Source of the DNA: Acanthosepion esculentum
Taxonomy: Eukaryota > Mollusca > Cephalopoda > Sepiida > Sepiidae
Direction: 5' to 3'
Length of the DNA: 64,000 bases
NCBI GenBank assembly: GCA_964036315.1
Contig: OZ038487.1
Span: 57,749,342-57,813,341 of the forward strand
Every line of letters starts with the position of its first letter. Position 1 is the first letter of the stretch. Shown in pieces: positions 55,076 to 64,000 of the stretch. The position numbers and the translations under genes were made by a program. Under the pieces are notes generated by a model. It saw only the letters and a list, made by a program, of their open reading frames with translations. It made no database searches and had not been told where the DNA came from.

Positions 55076-55470
55076 ATAAATAGTTTCATAAGCCGTAGAA
55101 AGTTAAAAAAAATGATAAGCTGTAAAAAAGAAATAGGTTATAAATCGAAAAAAAAAGTTTGATATGTCATAGAAAGAAAAAAAAAGTTGGTAAGACGTAA
55201 AAAGAAATAAGTTGATATGCCGTAAAAGCAATATGTTCTTCTTTTATGTACCGCGTCCTTTCAGGCGATCATGGCTCTCCACCTCCTCCTGTCCCTTATA
55301 GATCTCAACAAATTTTGTCGTTTTGCTTTTTCTCCAAGACCCTGTTCTACCACCCACTTTCTTAAGCCCGTTACGTATGTCACGCGTTGCTTACCCTTTA
55401 GAAAAAGTAAAAACAATGGTAAACTTGAAAATAAAATAGGTTGATAAGACGTAAAAAAAAATCGATCAGT
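55075..55470 (-). pseudogene. LINE-B C-terminus set in degenerate 'gttgatatgccgtaaaa' repeats
   Basis: 55255-55400 (minus) reads 'KGKQRVTYVTGLRKWVVEQG' + 'LGEKAKRQNLLRSIRDRRRW' + 'RAMIA', an open and well-kept LINE-B end, the only minus-strand LINE-B here. On both sides (55075-55250, 55420-55460) lie about seven diverged copies of a ~30-bp phrase 'gttgataagccgtaaaaaga', related to the R2 end. Confidence 0.65.
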
Positions 55471-55499
55471 CAGCCAATCAATCAATTCGAAATTACGAG

Positions 55500-55920
55500 G
55501 AATATTAGGTTCTAACCACTTATCTCGGTTTGTTAAATCGAAAAAAAAATTATTTGAAAGAGAGTCTGCTCGCTAAAGATGCTCATTTTCCTCCACTTGG
55601 GAGCCTGAAAGATGCTTATCAAACTGATCTCGTTGACTATTGATCGGGTAATAAGTCTACCCCCCGGTCCTTGTACTCTTGTGGAGTTCTCTCAAACAAA
55701 GGTAAGCATAAGAAGACTCGTGTTTTTGTATTTTGATTTGGAAGTACATTTATCAAATTATACTTCTTACTTGAACTCTCTTCATCTTTCAGAGTTTGGG
55801 ACTCCAAACTCAACAGCAGAATAGACATCTGAATGCAGAAAATTAACAAGCTGCTTATGTCTTATGACGTACTTATCGGATTGTGTGTCGACACATTTCA
55901 TAATACACGTGTGTATGTGT
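55500..55920. other. unassigned sequence
   Basis: Two overlapping 70-codon ORFs on opposite strands, neither with a motif. Confidence 0.45.
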
Positions 55921-55924
55921 GGTT

Positions 55925-56710
<786 letters not shown>

Positions 56711-56924
56711 ATATATATATGAATATATATCTATTTGATTATGCTTATAATTTAATAAATGAATACAGAGATAGAACGTAAAAAAATTATACTTGCCTGA
56801 GGAAATAATCAGTAATTTTAAATATTACGATAATTTAAAAGTGTCTAATATTAATTCGAAGCAAAGGAACAATAGGAACTGATATCTCATATTAATCTTG
56901 CAATATGGCATTAAATTCCCTCAT

Positions 56925-57140
56925 CGATGAAGAGAGGTATGGAGGTAACGGAAAACGTGGTTCTATTGAAAGATAATGAGAATACCCTGGATGGAGCATG
57001 TATGCAACACGGAAGTTCTAAGGACGATGGAAACAAAAATCACACTTATACATAGAATCGGGAAGAGATATTTGAGTAAGTATCACTTGGAGAATTTGAC
57101 ATTTACAAGACATATCGTAGGCAAAAGGGGGTCTGGATAG
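56925..57140 (+). pseudogene. LINE-B RT C-terminal fragment
   Basis: 'gaagagaggtatggaggtaa', 'aatgagaataccctggatgg' + 'agcatgtatgcaacacgg', 'tggaaacaaaaatcacactt' and 'cacttggagaatttgacatt', a diverged form of the FYRRMLRIPW...METKRTL...LENLTLT stretch. Confidence 0.55.
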
Positions 57141-57261
57141 AGAGAGATCCATGTACCTGCAATTGCGTTTAGTTGTTAGTATTTGATCCCCGTCAGAAGT
57201 TTCTAGCTTGTTTCGAACTTTGATAACAAATGATATGGCAACTCTCAGGAAACGATCTCGA

Positions 57262-57481
57262 ATGGTGGTCCGAAAGTTTTGACACCCCCACATAATTTAA
57301 TTTTCTATTTCAGATGACTGGCACGAAGATGATGGTGTTCATACAGACCTTCTCGATGTGTGTCAGCGTCAATGAAAGTGAATAAACTGAATCCAGTACA
57401 TGGGCCTTGTATTACTAATTTACTTGTTCTGCTATTCTCGTTATTTTTTGATATGTTGTGACAAAACTTTCGGACCACCAT
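57262..57481. mobile_element. ~220-bp Tc1-like MITE
   Basis: Left end 'atggtggtccgaaagttttg' + 'acac'; right end reverse-complements to 'atggtggtccgaaagttttg' + 'tcac' (one mismatch in 24). TIRs of the 'GGTGGTCCGAAAGTTTTGACAC' kind are common in Tc1-like elements. The expected TA duplication is not obvious at either border. No ORF. Confidence 0.75.
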
Positions 57482-57487
57482 GTATGT

Positions 57488-57802
57488 TTGCATCACTGTT
57501 GCAACGTGGTTCCTGACAGAATCCTACTCCACAACACCTGGCTTCAGTGATGCCGGGTCATTCTGGTTCTGCTTGAATCTCCTCCTGGTTGCTGTAGAGC
57601 CGACCTTCAGAAATGGGGATATGTCACCGATGATTATCCCACCTGCCAATCCGGGCAATTACACACTATGAAGCATCTTCTACTTTGCCCAAATCTTGCA
57701 GATTCATGCACATTAAAAGATCTTGAAAGCTTAACACCCCAGGCCAGGCGCTGTGTGCAACACTGGATGGATGATGATATTTATAGTATTAGAGTCCTTT
57801 AG
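57488..57802 (+). pseudogene. LINE RT C-terminal zinc-finger segment
   Basis: One frame reads, after an early stop, 'CCRADLQKWGYVTDDYPTCQ' + 'SGQLHTMKHLLLCPNLADSC' + 'TLKDLESLTPQARRCVQHWM' and stops at 57800-57802. The 'WG...C-x2-GQ-x3-M-H-L-L-x-C-P' pattern is the zinc-finger-like end of jockey/CR1-type LINE proteins ('CECGAEQTMEHLLxCP'). It belongs neither to LINE-A nor to LINE-B. Confidence 0.65.
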
Positions 57803-58090
57803 CGTTTTGTTTTTGCTACTTAGGAAAGTAAGTAGGGTGAACTCCACACATGGCCAGACGTTCTACTCATAGCGGATGGACAGGTTTATGTTTCAAAAAG
57901 TGCAGAGAACGTAGGTCAGTCTTTCTGCACAACAAAAAGTAAGTTAGAGAATGCAGCCACAAATCTTGAAAGACGTGTCCTTAAAAAACTGACGAATACT
58001 ATAATTTGAATCCTAAGAATAATGCTTTTCTTTGACAGATGAATGTTGCAATAAAAATGCCTTTAAGAATAACAATGATTTTTCCAGGTA
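57803..58090. other. unassigned sequence
   Basis: Nothing recognised. Confidence 0.5.
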
Positions 58091-58094
58091 TACA

Positions 58095-58225
58095 TCATGA
58101 TGTTTGACCCATAGCTGCCGGGAGAAGATATCTTCATATCTTCCTTAAGTGGATTTGTGCGTAAGAGAATGTAACAAACCCGACTGGGACCTGAAGTGCG
58201 AAATACTGATCAGACCTGGTGTGGG
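58095..58225 (-). mobile_element. SINE fragment, inverted
   Basis: 'catagctgccgggagaagat', 'gtggatttgtgcgtaagaga' and 'atgtaacaaacccgactggg' are the inverse of the SINE head-body junction ('cccagtcgggtttgttacat'). Confidence 0.55.
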
Positions 58226-58232
58226 AAACAGT

Positions 58233-58631
58233 TTAAAAAGAACAACTCGAAAGGACAAAAATCAAATCTTTTACTAACAATTCGAAAGCCAGCGTGACAG
58301 AGGCTGGCACTTGAGGAAGGCGAGAGTCTTTCAGATTAATGGGAAAACTTGAACTATCTGTATCATCTGTCTGATTATCTGCTGGCGAAAACATTTGATT
58401 AACCCTGTCAAACAATTTCTGACATATATAGCTCGACTTAGTTTTTTTCTGACGCGATGACGGTACCTGCTGGTATATTGCTTGATCTTTTCCCATAATT
58501 GGTATCCTTACATTTCCAGGGATGGCCTCTAAACTGAACCAGCCTTTCACACATTGTGTAACTTTTGTGATGTTTCGTAAGTTCCCATTCATTGGGTATT
58601 GTTTCCAACTGAAATATAACGCTGATCTCAA
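58233..58631 (-). CDS. 132-codon ORF of unknown identity
   Basis: Longest non-repetitive, balanced-composition ORF not assigned to a transposon. It has a Lys/Ser-rich middle ('PSSRQKKTKSSYICQKLFDR'), an acidic Asp/Ser segment ('NQTDDTDSSSFPINL') and a hydrophobic C-terminus ('ASVTLAFELLVKDLIFVLSS'). I know no family match. No polyadenylation signal or convincing splice site was fixed. The ATG at 58631 is not in a notable context. Upstream on the same strand a 25-codon ORF begins at about 58743. It could be a relic exon, a transposon piece, or chance. Confidence 0.25.
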   Translation of the reverse strand: MRSALYFSWKQYPMNGNLRNITKVTQCVKGWFSLEAIPGNVRIPIMGKDQAIYQQVPSSRQKKTKSSYICQKLFDRVNQMFSPADNQTDDTDSSSFPINLKDSRLPQVPASVTLAFELLVKDLIFVLSSCSF

Positions 58632-58749
58632 AAGTCGGGTATATGTAGCAAGTATTTTATCTCAGTCATTTAATGTCCAACGGCTTGAGTCGTATAAAAT
58701 CACTGATTCTGCTGTTGACATAAACAGTTGCAATTTCAGACATATTTAA

Positions 58750-59310
58750 CTCCTGGCTTTTTGATGGTGTTCATTTGTTTATATTACAATCAATGTTATT
58801 GTAATGCTAACTTTTATTTCTTTTTGTGAAGAGTTCGACAATGATCCTCGATACATATAAAAAAAACACTCTTTTGAGTTAGCTTGTCCCCTTTGATTTG
58901 CTTGAAAGACATGGATTATGTTTAAATTTTGTTTAAATTTTGTTTATATAGAATTTAAGTGATACTGAAGAATATTCTATTTTAAAAAGAAATAAAGAGC
59001 TGTTCAACACATTACTGGACAGGAAAAGATTCAATTCTTTTTTTGTAGTTTAAGGTTACATTTCGCAAATTGCAGTACACAAAACCACCTTCATTGTGGC
59101 CTGGCCATTTTAAGTATTGACACAAATTATAACAATTTACATTCATAAAAAATCTGAAAAAAAAGAAGCGTTTAACCAAGATTGAAAAACTATTTCATTT
59201 ATTTCAATAATTTTAAAACTTTTCAATCTAGAAAATATGTTTTAAATATGTTTCTGTCTCAGCATTTGTCTTTATTAAATTTTCGAATTTTGCTAATTTT
59301 CTTTTGTTTA
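58750..59310. other. unassigned AT-rich sequence
   Basis: No gene or repeat recognised. Confidence 0.5.
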
Positions 59311-59317
59311 ACCCTAG

Positions 59318-59499
59318 AGATTGCAATCAAGAGATCAAAAGCTGCAGCGAGGAAAAGAAAATCCCGTGCAAATGAAAACCCATATCAAACGGCAGCTAGG
59401 AGATCTTCCAATGGTGAGAATATGCAAAGACTTAGGGACTCTCAAATACCTGAACAAGCCGAAGAACCAATCAAGAGCCCTGCGCAGGAATTAGCTTAA
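59318..59499 (+). CDS. possible terminal exon, Lys/Arg/Glu-rich
   Basis: Preceded by a good 3' splice site (T-rich tract then 'tttaaccctag' ending at 59317). The frame reads 'IKRSKAAARKRKSRANENPY' + 'QTAARRSSNGENMQRLRDSQ' + 'IPEQAEEPIKSPAQELA' and stops at 59497-59499. 'RLRDSQ-PEQAEE' resembles a motif repeated in predicted invertebrate proteins linked to Helitron/PIF1-helicase elements; that is recollection, not a search. No upstream exon identified. Confidence 0.35.
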
Positions 59500-59529
59500 A
59501 TTCCGGCCGATAGAGTGGCTTTTATTCTA

Positions 59530-59635
<106 letters not shown>

Positions 59636-59763
59636 AGGTAGCAGCAAAAGTAGGTATGCAATAAGTACTTTATTATTATTGATATATTTGTATAATCATT
59701 ACAATACTATGTGCCTCTTTGGTTTTTCATTACTATATACCTACTTTACCATATATATATATA

Positions 59764-60021
59764 TGCTCCTGAAAAACTTATTTCGGTTGAGCTCTCTGGG
59801 GAGGAAGTGTGGGTTTGTAAACAGTGACTATTATGGCTAATAATGCAAGACTCTTCGGTAAATCGAATCGAGGTCTATCATTCACTATGTGCTTATCTAA
59901 GAATACGGCGTAGTGGTAGAATCCCCTACTGACGCCAATTCAGTCGTGTTTCGAACCTAGCTGGAGGCAACCGGGCGTCTAGCCATACTGATGAGCTGCG
60001 AAACAGTCTGTCTGCGGATGA

Positions 60022-60022
<1 letters not shown>
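59764..60022 (+). mobile_element. hammerhead-bearing dispersed repeat R5, copy 2
   Basis: 59764-59895 matches 31158-31280. Then comes a tRNA-Gly-like block: 'ggcgtagtggtagaatcccc' (A box) and 'cgtgtttcgaacctagctgg' (B box), 59907-59970. Then the ribozyme module: CTGATGA 59988-59994, GAAA 60000-60003, 'cagtctgtctg'. Stem II is collapsed to GC-T-GC, as if 8 nt were lost, and the T of the cleavage triplet is missing. CGTC (59975-59978) can pair with GACG (60020-60023). Looks like a SINE with a tRNA head and hammerhead tail. Confidence 0.55.

Positions 60023-60069
<47 letters not shown>
60023..60069. repeat. (TA)n microsatellite
   Basis: About 23 repeats, placed between two hammerhead-like modules. 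Confidence 0.97.
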
Positions 60070-60070
<1 letters not shown>

Positions 60071-60075
<5 letters not shown>

Positions 60076-60116
60076 CCCGATGATTGCATCTAGCATGAAA
60101 CAGACTGTCGCCTCTA
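60071..60116 (+). ncRNA. degenerate hammerhead-like motif
   Basis: CCGATGA at 60077-60083 (U4 changed to C), stem II TGC/GCA (60085-60087 with 60093-60095) next to a T-T mismatch, GAAA at 60097-60100, stem III ACA/TGT (60100-60102 with 60106-60108), then C 60109, giving a GTC triplet. Here stem I pairs next to the core: GGC (60074-60076) with GCC (60110-60112). Two core deviations suggest it is inactive. Confidence 0.4.
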
Positions 60117-60215
60117 AGTGTTGACTTCTATTTTCACTTTTATATTTACACACGCTCTATCTCTGATATTGAGCACTTTATCCCATAAATATAGCACACT
60201 TTAAGACTATATTTC

Positions 60216-60218
<3 letters not shown>

Positions 60219-60280
<62 letters not shown>
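60219..60280. repeat. (TA)n microsatellite
   Basis: About 31 repeats. Confidence 0.98.
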
Positions 60281-60282
<2 letters not shown>

Positions 60283-60366
60283 CATTGGTCGATAAAATTA
60301 ACCGACACACAATGTTTGTTTCTTTTATTTCATATATCTATATATGCTACCATAGGCACTCTTTTT

Positions 60367-60626
60367 TTCAATGCCAAATTAAAATAACAGACAGCACTTT
60401 CAAAAAAGTGAAAAAGGAAAAAAAGAAATTGAAGGAGAAAGTTCTGAACCCACAGATAGACTCAAAAATTATAGGTTTCACTCATACTCCTAATAGAGAT
60501 AGGTGTAACTTGTGTTTAGAAGTAAAAAATAGAATAATAAAGTTTAATAATCAAATCAAACTATTAAATCAAAGGAATGAATTAGTTTTAAAATATTGGC
60601 ATAGAGAGGGATTTAAACTTCTATAA
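60367..60626 (+). pseudogene. Penelope-like retroelement C-terminal endonuclease tail
   Basis: The frame ends 'PQIDSKIIGFTHTPNRDRCN' + 'LCLEVKNRIIKFNNQIKLLN' + 'QRNELVLKYWHREGFKLL' and a stop at 60624-60626. The C-x2-C-x2-E ... 'LNxRNELxxKxxHxxxFxL' pattern is the conserved end of the GIY-YIG endonuclease domain of Penelope-like elements. A Lys-rich linker ('KKVKKEKKKLKEK') precedes it. RT is absent. It lies about 270 bp after two hammerhead-like motifs, which accords with known ribozymes in the terminal repeats of this class. Confidence 0.6.
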
Positions 60627-60803
60627 AATCGATTTTACTTTATCACTTTTTAATTCTCTAACTCTACAAATGTTGAATGTGTAACTATTTCTAATTTCTC
60701 TATTTCCATTTGGTCACCATATTGATTATATCTTGTCCCCTGTTCTAAGAACTCTCTTTTCTATAATCACTTACCCCTCTTTATATATATATATATATAT
60801 ATA

Positions 60804-61156
60804 TGTTTAATGTGTTTCTATGTTTTGAAATATAACTTTTGTTAAGGGGTCTCCCCTTTTCACACAAATGGACTCAACCGAGGTATACATATACTACTAC
60901 CAGTGAATACCTAGAGAGTAGTATTAGAGGAGGGTAGCACAAGAGTCACCGTCACGAGCACCTAGACTTAGTAAGGAGTTATACCGCGATACTTCAATAC
61001 CAAGACTGTATATATATTATTGCTACTAACCCGCATTCCTGGATCTACTAACCCGTATTACCAGTTTGTATTATTACGTTAATACATTTATTTTCCTTAT
61101 CTATTCCTGGCGTTTGTTATTTATTGATATCGGATTTCATCCCGGAATCCACAACA
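60804..61156 (+). mobile_element. putative 5' LTR of a Gypsy-type element
   Basis: 353 bp from 'tgtttaatgtg' to 'ccacaaca' (TG...CA), followed within four bases by a primer-binding site. A TATA-like 'gtatatatatt' is at about 61009. No second LTR is present in the window, so borders rest on the PBS position and TG/CA ends. A short (TA)n array abuts the 5' border. Confidence 0.5.
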
Positions 61157-61520
61157 AATTGGCGACGCGTATATCGAACTCAAGCGGGAAAGAAAGAAAA
61201 AAAATTCCACCTCGTCGACAACAAATTGGCGACGAGTATGTCGAACTCACTCGGGAAAGAAAGAAAACAAATTCCCCCTCGTCGACAACAAATTGGCGAC
61301 GAGGTATTCGAATTCACACGGGAAGGAAAAACAAAATTCTCCCTTGTTGTCCACAACAAATTGGCAACGAGGAATTCGAACTCACAAGGGAAGGAAATCA
61401 AAACAAAATTCTCCCTAGTTGTACTCAACAAGTTGACGACGAGGTACTCACACACACACACAAAAAAGTATCCTTTGCCGTTTTTTGCCAGTGTCCACAA
61501 CAACTTTGCGACAAAAGATT
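61150..61520 (+). repeat. tandemly amplified primer-binding site, six units of 67-72 bp
   Basis: TGGCGACG-type boxes at 61160, 61227, 61294, 61362, 61434 (TTGACGACGAGG) and 61506 (TTGCGACA, diverged), at spacings of 67, 67, 68, 72 and 72 bp. Each unit reads 'acaacaaattggcgacgagg' + '-attcgaactcac...gggaaggaaa...aaaattc-ccct-gt'. 'tggcgacgagg' is complementary to the last 11 nt (with CCA) of animal tRNA-Ser(GCU), and 'ttcgaa' a few bases on matches its T loop. Confidence 0.75.
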
Positions 61521-61568
61521 TACGAGGAATAAAATAGGGAAAAACGAGTTTTTCGTAAGACTTTTATC

Positions 61569-62290
61569 ATGGAGGATTTTAAAAATATTTTAGCAGAACT
61601 TGTAAAATACCAAAATGAACAGCAATTACAACTCCAGGGAAGAATGGAAGAAAAATGACAAAAACAATTACTACAAACGCAGGAACTAATATTAAAGGTA
61701 GCGGGTAGCAAACAACAAAAATTTTTCCCCAAGACGCAGTGTGGAATACGATAAAAACATTCAATTACTCCCTAGAAAAGGATAATAATTTCGGGGATTA
61801 TTTCAGATGTTATGAAGACATCTACAACATCGATTGTCAAAACTGGACAGAAGCAAAGAAGCTACGTTTGTTGCTCAGAAAATTAGGAACTGAGGAATAC
61901 ACAAAATTTGTGGATTACATTTTGCCAAAAAAGACGAACGAATTAACGTTTGACGAAGCAGTTACATGTCTTACAGAGCTGTTCAGTCCAAAAACGTCTC
62001 TCATTCACAAGAGGTGGAAATGTCTTAACCTGCTAAAGGGCGAAAATGAGGACTATTCCACGTTTGCTGCAATTGTGAATAAACTGTGCGACGACTTCAA
62101 GTTGGCAGAATTAACACCGGACAATTTCAAGTGTCTCATCTTTGTTCAAGGGTTGGTCTCAGCAAAAGATAGTGAAATGCGCAAAAGAATGCTTTTAAAA
62201 CTACAAAATGAACCTGGACTAACACTACAACAATTATCAGAAGATTGCCAAAAAATGCCTGAGTATAAACAAAGACTCGAAGAACATTGA
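61569..62290 (+). pseudogene. LTR-retrotransposon Gag (capsid region), broken
   Basis: Likely start ATG 61569 ('MEDFKNILAELVKYQNEQQL'), a short coiled region with an in-frame TGA at 61656-61658, then a 1-base frameshift near 61730 in a T/C run. From 61733 the frame is open to 62290: 'SLEKDNNFGDYFRCYEDIYN', 'WTEAKKLRLLLRKLGTEEYT', 'LTFDEAVTCLTELFSPKTSL', 'STFAAIVNKLCDDFKLAELT' and 'LTLQQLSEDCQKMPEYKQRL'. This is the retrotransposon Gag fold pattern of Ty3/Gypsy (Mag/K02A2.6-like) elements. Gag assembles the intracellular particle. Lesions make it non-functional. Confidence 0.8.
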
Positions 62291-62447
62291 TGAGTCAGGA
62301 GTATCACATATACGTAATTTAAACCAAAGTTTACGTTCTTCACCCTCCTCGCAAAGAAAAAAAAAATTTATAATAAGGGAAAAAGTATAACATATAGGGA
62401 AAATTATGACGAAAATCGAAGCAAATATAAGCCCCCCCCCATCTGCA

Positions 62448-62947
62448 TGTTATCGATGTGGAGAACTACACTAGAATAAGGATTGCCGTTTTAAATATAA
62501 AAACTGTCTTGTGTGTGGAAAAATGGGGCACAAGGCATCCCAATGTAGGAATAGGAAAGCTACTAGTAGGATAAGAGCTACTAGGATGCATGACTAAGAC
62601 AATACCAACATAAGGAAATATGTGGAACTTGAAATCGTAAATAAAAAAATAAAATTGCAACTAGACTCGGGTTCCGATCAAACGATAATTAACCTACGGA
62701 CATGGAAAAAGCTTAACAGACCAACCATGTTACATACACAAAAAATTGCTAAGTCGGTGACTTGAAAGCGTATAAAATTCGAAGGAGAAATAATCGAAAA
62801 TGTTAAATTTCACGGGAAAACAAAACTAAAGATATACGTAATGAAAGATACAGAAAATCTAGTGGGGACAGACGATGCAAAAATTCGTACAATAATTGGT
62901 TATATCAGAATTCGCATACAATTAATTATCAACCCAACAATCGTCTA
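62448..62947 (+). pseudogene. Gag zinc knuckles and aspartic protease, truncated pol
   Basis: Different frame from the capsid part (A-run and C9-run between them). Knuckle 1 'CYRCGELH', a stop, 'NKDC'; knuckle 2 'CLVCGKMGHKASQC' (C-x2-C-x4-H-x4-C). After a stop near 62596 the frame continues to the retropepsin-like site 'LQLDSGSDQTIIN' (DSG at about 62665-62673), another stop near 62764, and 'NLVGTDDAK'. No RT, RNase H or integrase follows; similarity ends at about 62930. The element is 3'-truncated or interrupted here. Confidence 0.75.
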
Positions 62948-63206
62948 AATCGGAAGTGATATTGTTGTTGGCCTGGCAAAATCTGGTTTGCTGTTGTTGG
63001 TAAGGTTCGGCACAGGGCAAGAGTCGAGGGTTTCTCTTTGGCAGATAATCACGTGGACCTCTCTTCTGTCTGTGGTCTCGTCTCCGTCTCTTCTGCCTTT
63101 CTTCCCTCTTCTGCCTAATTCGCTTCGCACTTTCGTCTTTATGGACATTCGCCCAAATTGGCGAAGTAAGAGAATTCGATACTTCTGGGGAATTCCCTTC
63201 TTCCAC
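62922..63206 (-). CDS. 94-codon Arg/Gln-rich ORF, unknown
   Basis: Reads '...ANVHKDESAKRIRQKREE' + 'RQKRRRRDHRQKRGPRDYLP' + 'KRNPRLLPCAEPYQQQQTRF' and ends '...NNNITSDLDDCWVDN'. Strongly basic N-terminal half, then Gln/Asn-rich, then an acidic end. Composition is protein-like and unlike nearby simple repeats, but I know no match. A second minus frame (63229-62945) overlaps it. It starts right at the break point of the Gypsy element, so it may be the interrupting sequence. Confidence 0.25.
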   Translation of the reverse strand: MEEGNSPEVSNSLTSPIWANVHKDESAKRIRQKREERQKRRRRDHRQKRGPRDYLPKRNPRLLPCAEPYQQQQTRFCQANNNITSDLDDCWVDN

Positions 63207-64000
63207 TCTCTGATATTATTACCTTTCACTAAATCTCCTCAGTGTGCATGGTTGGCCTATCCACCCTCTCCTGGTATTTCATCTCAAATTTCGACCAGGA
63301 TAAATCAACTCCAAATTCGTTGTTTACGAAAACTTTTCGCTTTACAGATTGTATTTTCAGCTGTGTATCAATCAACATTGCTCCCTAAGTCTGGTTCACC
63401 TTTCGTTTATGTGTGAATTAAACCCTCAATTCTTCCCCAGGATTTTTTATATTAACCCTTCTCGTTTCAGTGTCTCTTAGTATATAACACGGTCTTATGT
63501 TTTAACAAAACTTTCTTCCGTTTTACCGCGGCAACGTCAAATAGCATCACAATCAGAGCAGTTGCTATGAAAATATTTGTAGAAAGGAGAGTAGGAAGCC
63601 AGCTCATCAAGTTGGGTTCTAATTCATTGTACCCTGTAATGGTCTCTTCAAAGGAGTGCTTTTATGGATTACTTTTAATCTCTTCTGGAATTTTATCTTT
63701 TTGTCTGACATTATTTTCGCTGTTAGTCTGGAGTGAACTTTCAATCCGAATCGAGTAAATAAAACGGAAAACTTTGTTGCTGTGAATATTTTATGACACT
63801 GCGGCGATAGATTTTATTGTCCGAAGCACTTTGCCCATAACACAGGAAAATGTCGCTGGAGCGTTCCTGGCATATTCAGCTTATGAACAATCCTGCATGG
63901 TAGATTCACGACCTTTTCAAAGTTTGATAAAGAACGCAAGGAATGGATATTGGAAAACGTATATGGAAAAATTGTAACGTCTTCGCAGTCATAAAAATGT
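63207..64000. other. unassigned sequence with possible short LINE-A trace
   Basis: 63566-63600 ('atgaaaatatttgtagaaag') is the inverse of the LINE-A 'FYKYFHGNC' codons, but nothing around it confirms a copy. The rest is unrecognised. Confidence 0.35.

Noticed and set aside
61066..61593. 175-codon ORF through the PBS array
   Set aside because: The repeated 'QQIGDE'-like phrases are translations of the tandem PBS units, which are non-coding leader; Gag starts later at 61569.

Overview
The window is AT-rich animal nuclear DNA that looks like intergenic or intronic sequence of a repeat-dense invertebrate. I found no host gene with convincing multi-exon structure, no intact tRNA or rRNA gene and no CRISPR. 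Almost everything recognisable is a transposable element or a tandem repeat. The mixture (LINE tails of several clades, tRNA- and 5S-derived SINEs, mariner and MITE elements, Penelope-like and Gypsy-like relics, very many (TA)n arrays) suggests a lophotrochozoan. A cephalopod such as an octopus is my best guess from recalled repeat wording; this is inference, not proof.

Layout. 1-6100: mostly unassigned AT-rich DNA with two minus-strand 3' ends of a jockey/CR1-type LINE ('LINE-A'). 6106-9010: a 36-bp minisatellite of about 80 units. 10-19 kb: a TA-flanked 83-bp MITE, LINE-A and LINE-B fragments, three copies of a dispersed element ('R2') that carries an internal tandem repeat (one copy expanded to about 17 x 31 bp), and a 315-bp TIR MITE. 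20-24 kb: a 5S-rRNA-headed SINE fragment, a tandem array of tRNA-Gln-like units, a GC-rich patch, then a long pyrimidine tract followed by a purine tract. 24-32 kb: R2 copies, one across a 200-N gap whose two flanks are identical; a 589-bp TIR element; a decayed transposase; and a hammerhead-ribozyme-like core at 31343-31379.

33-40 kb: two mariner elements in opposite orientation (one a relic, one complete with TIRs and TA duplication but with a broken transposase), an 80-bp MITE of the MADE1/Hsmar1 type with a paralogous empty site in the same window, and a 285-bp inverted duplication. 40-45 kb: LINE-A copies and a 5S-like pseudogene joined to a tRNA-like SINE. 45.5-50.1 kb: a nearly full-length, decayed two-ORF LINE (minus strand) with endonuclease, RT (YADD box readable) and C-terminal zinc finger. 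50-55 kb: LINE-A copies interrupted by a repeated 387-bp unit. 55-60 kb: tetranucleotide arrays, a Tc1-like MITE, a LINE RT tail and two small unassigned ORFs. 60-63 kb: two further hammerhead-like cores beside a Penelope-like endonuclease tail, then the 5' half of a Gypsy-type LTR element whose primer-binding site is tandemly amplified about six times.

The elements do not form a pathway. Their value is as a record of transposition: several insertions can be dated relative to each other because they nest or have empty-site paralogues.
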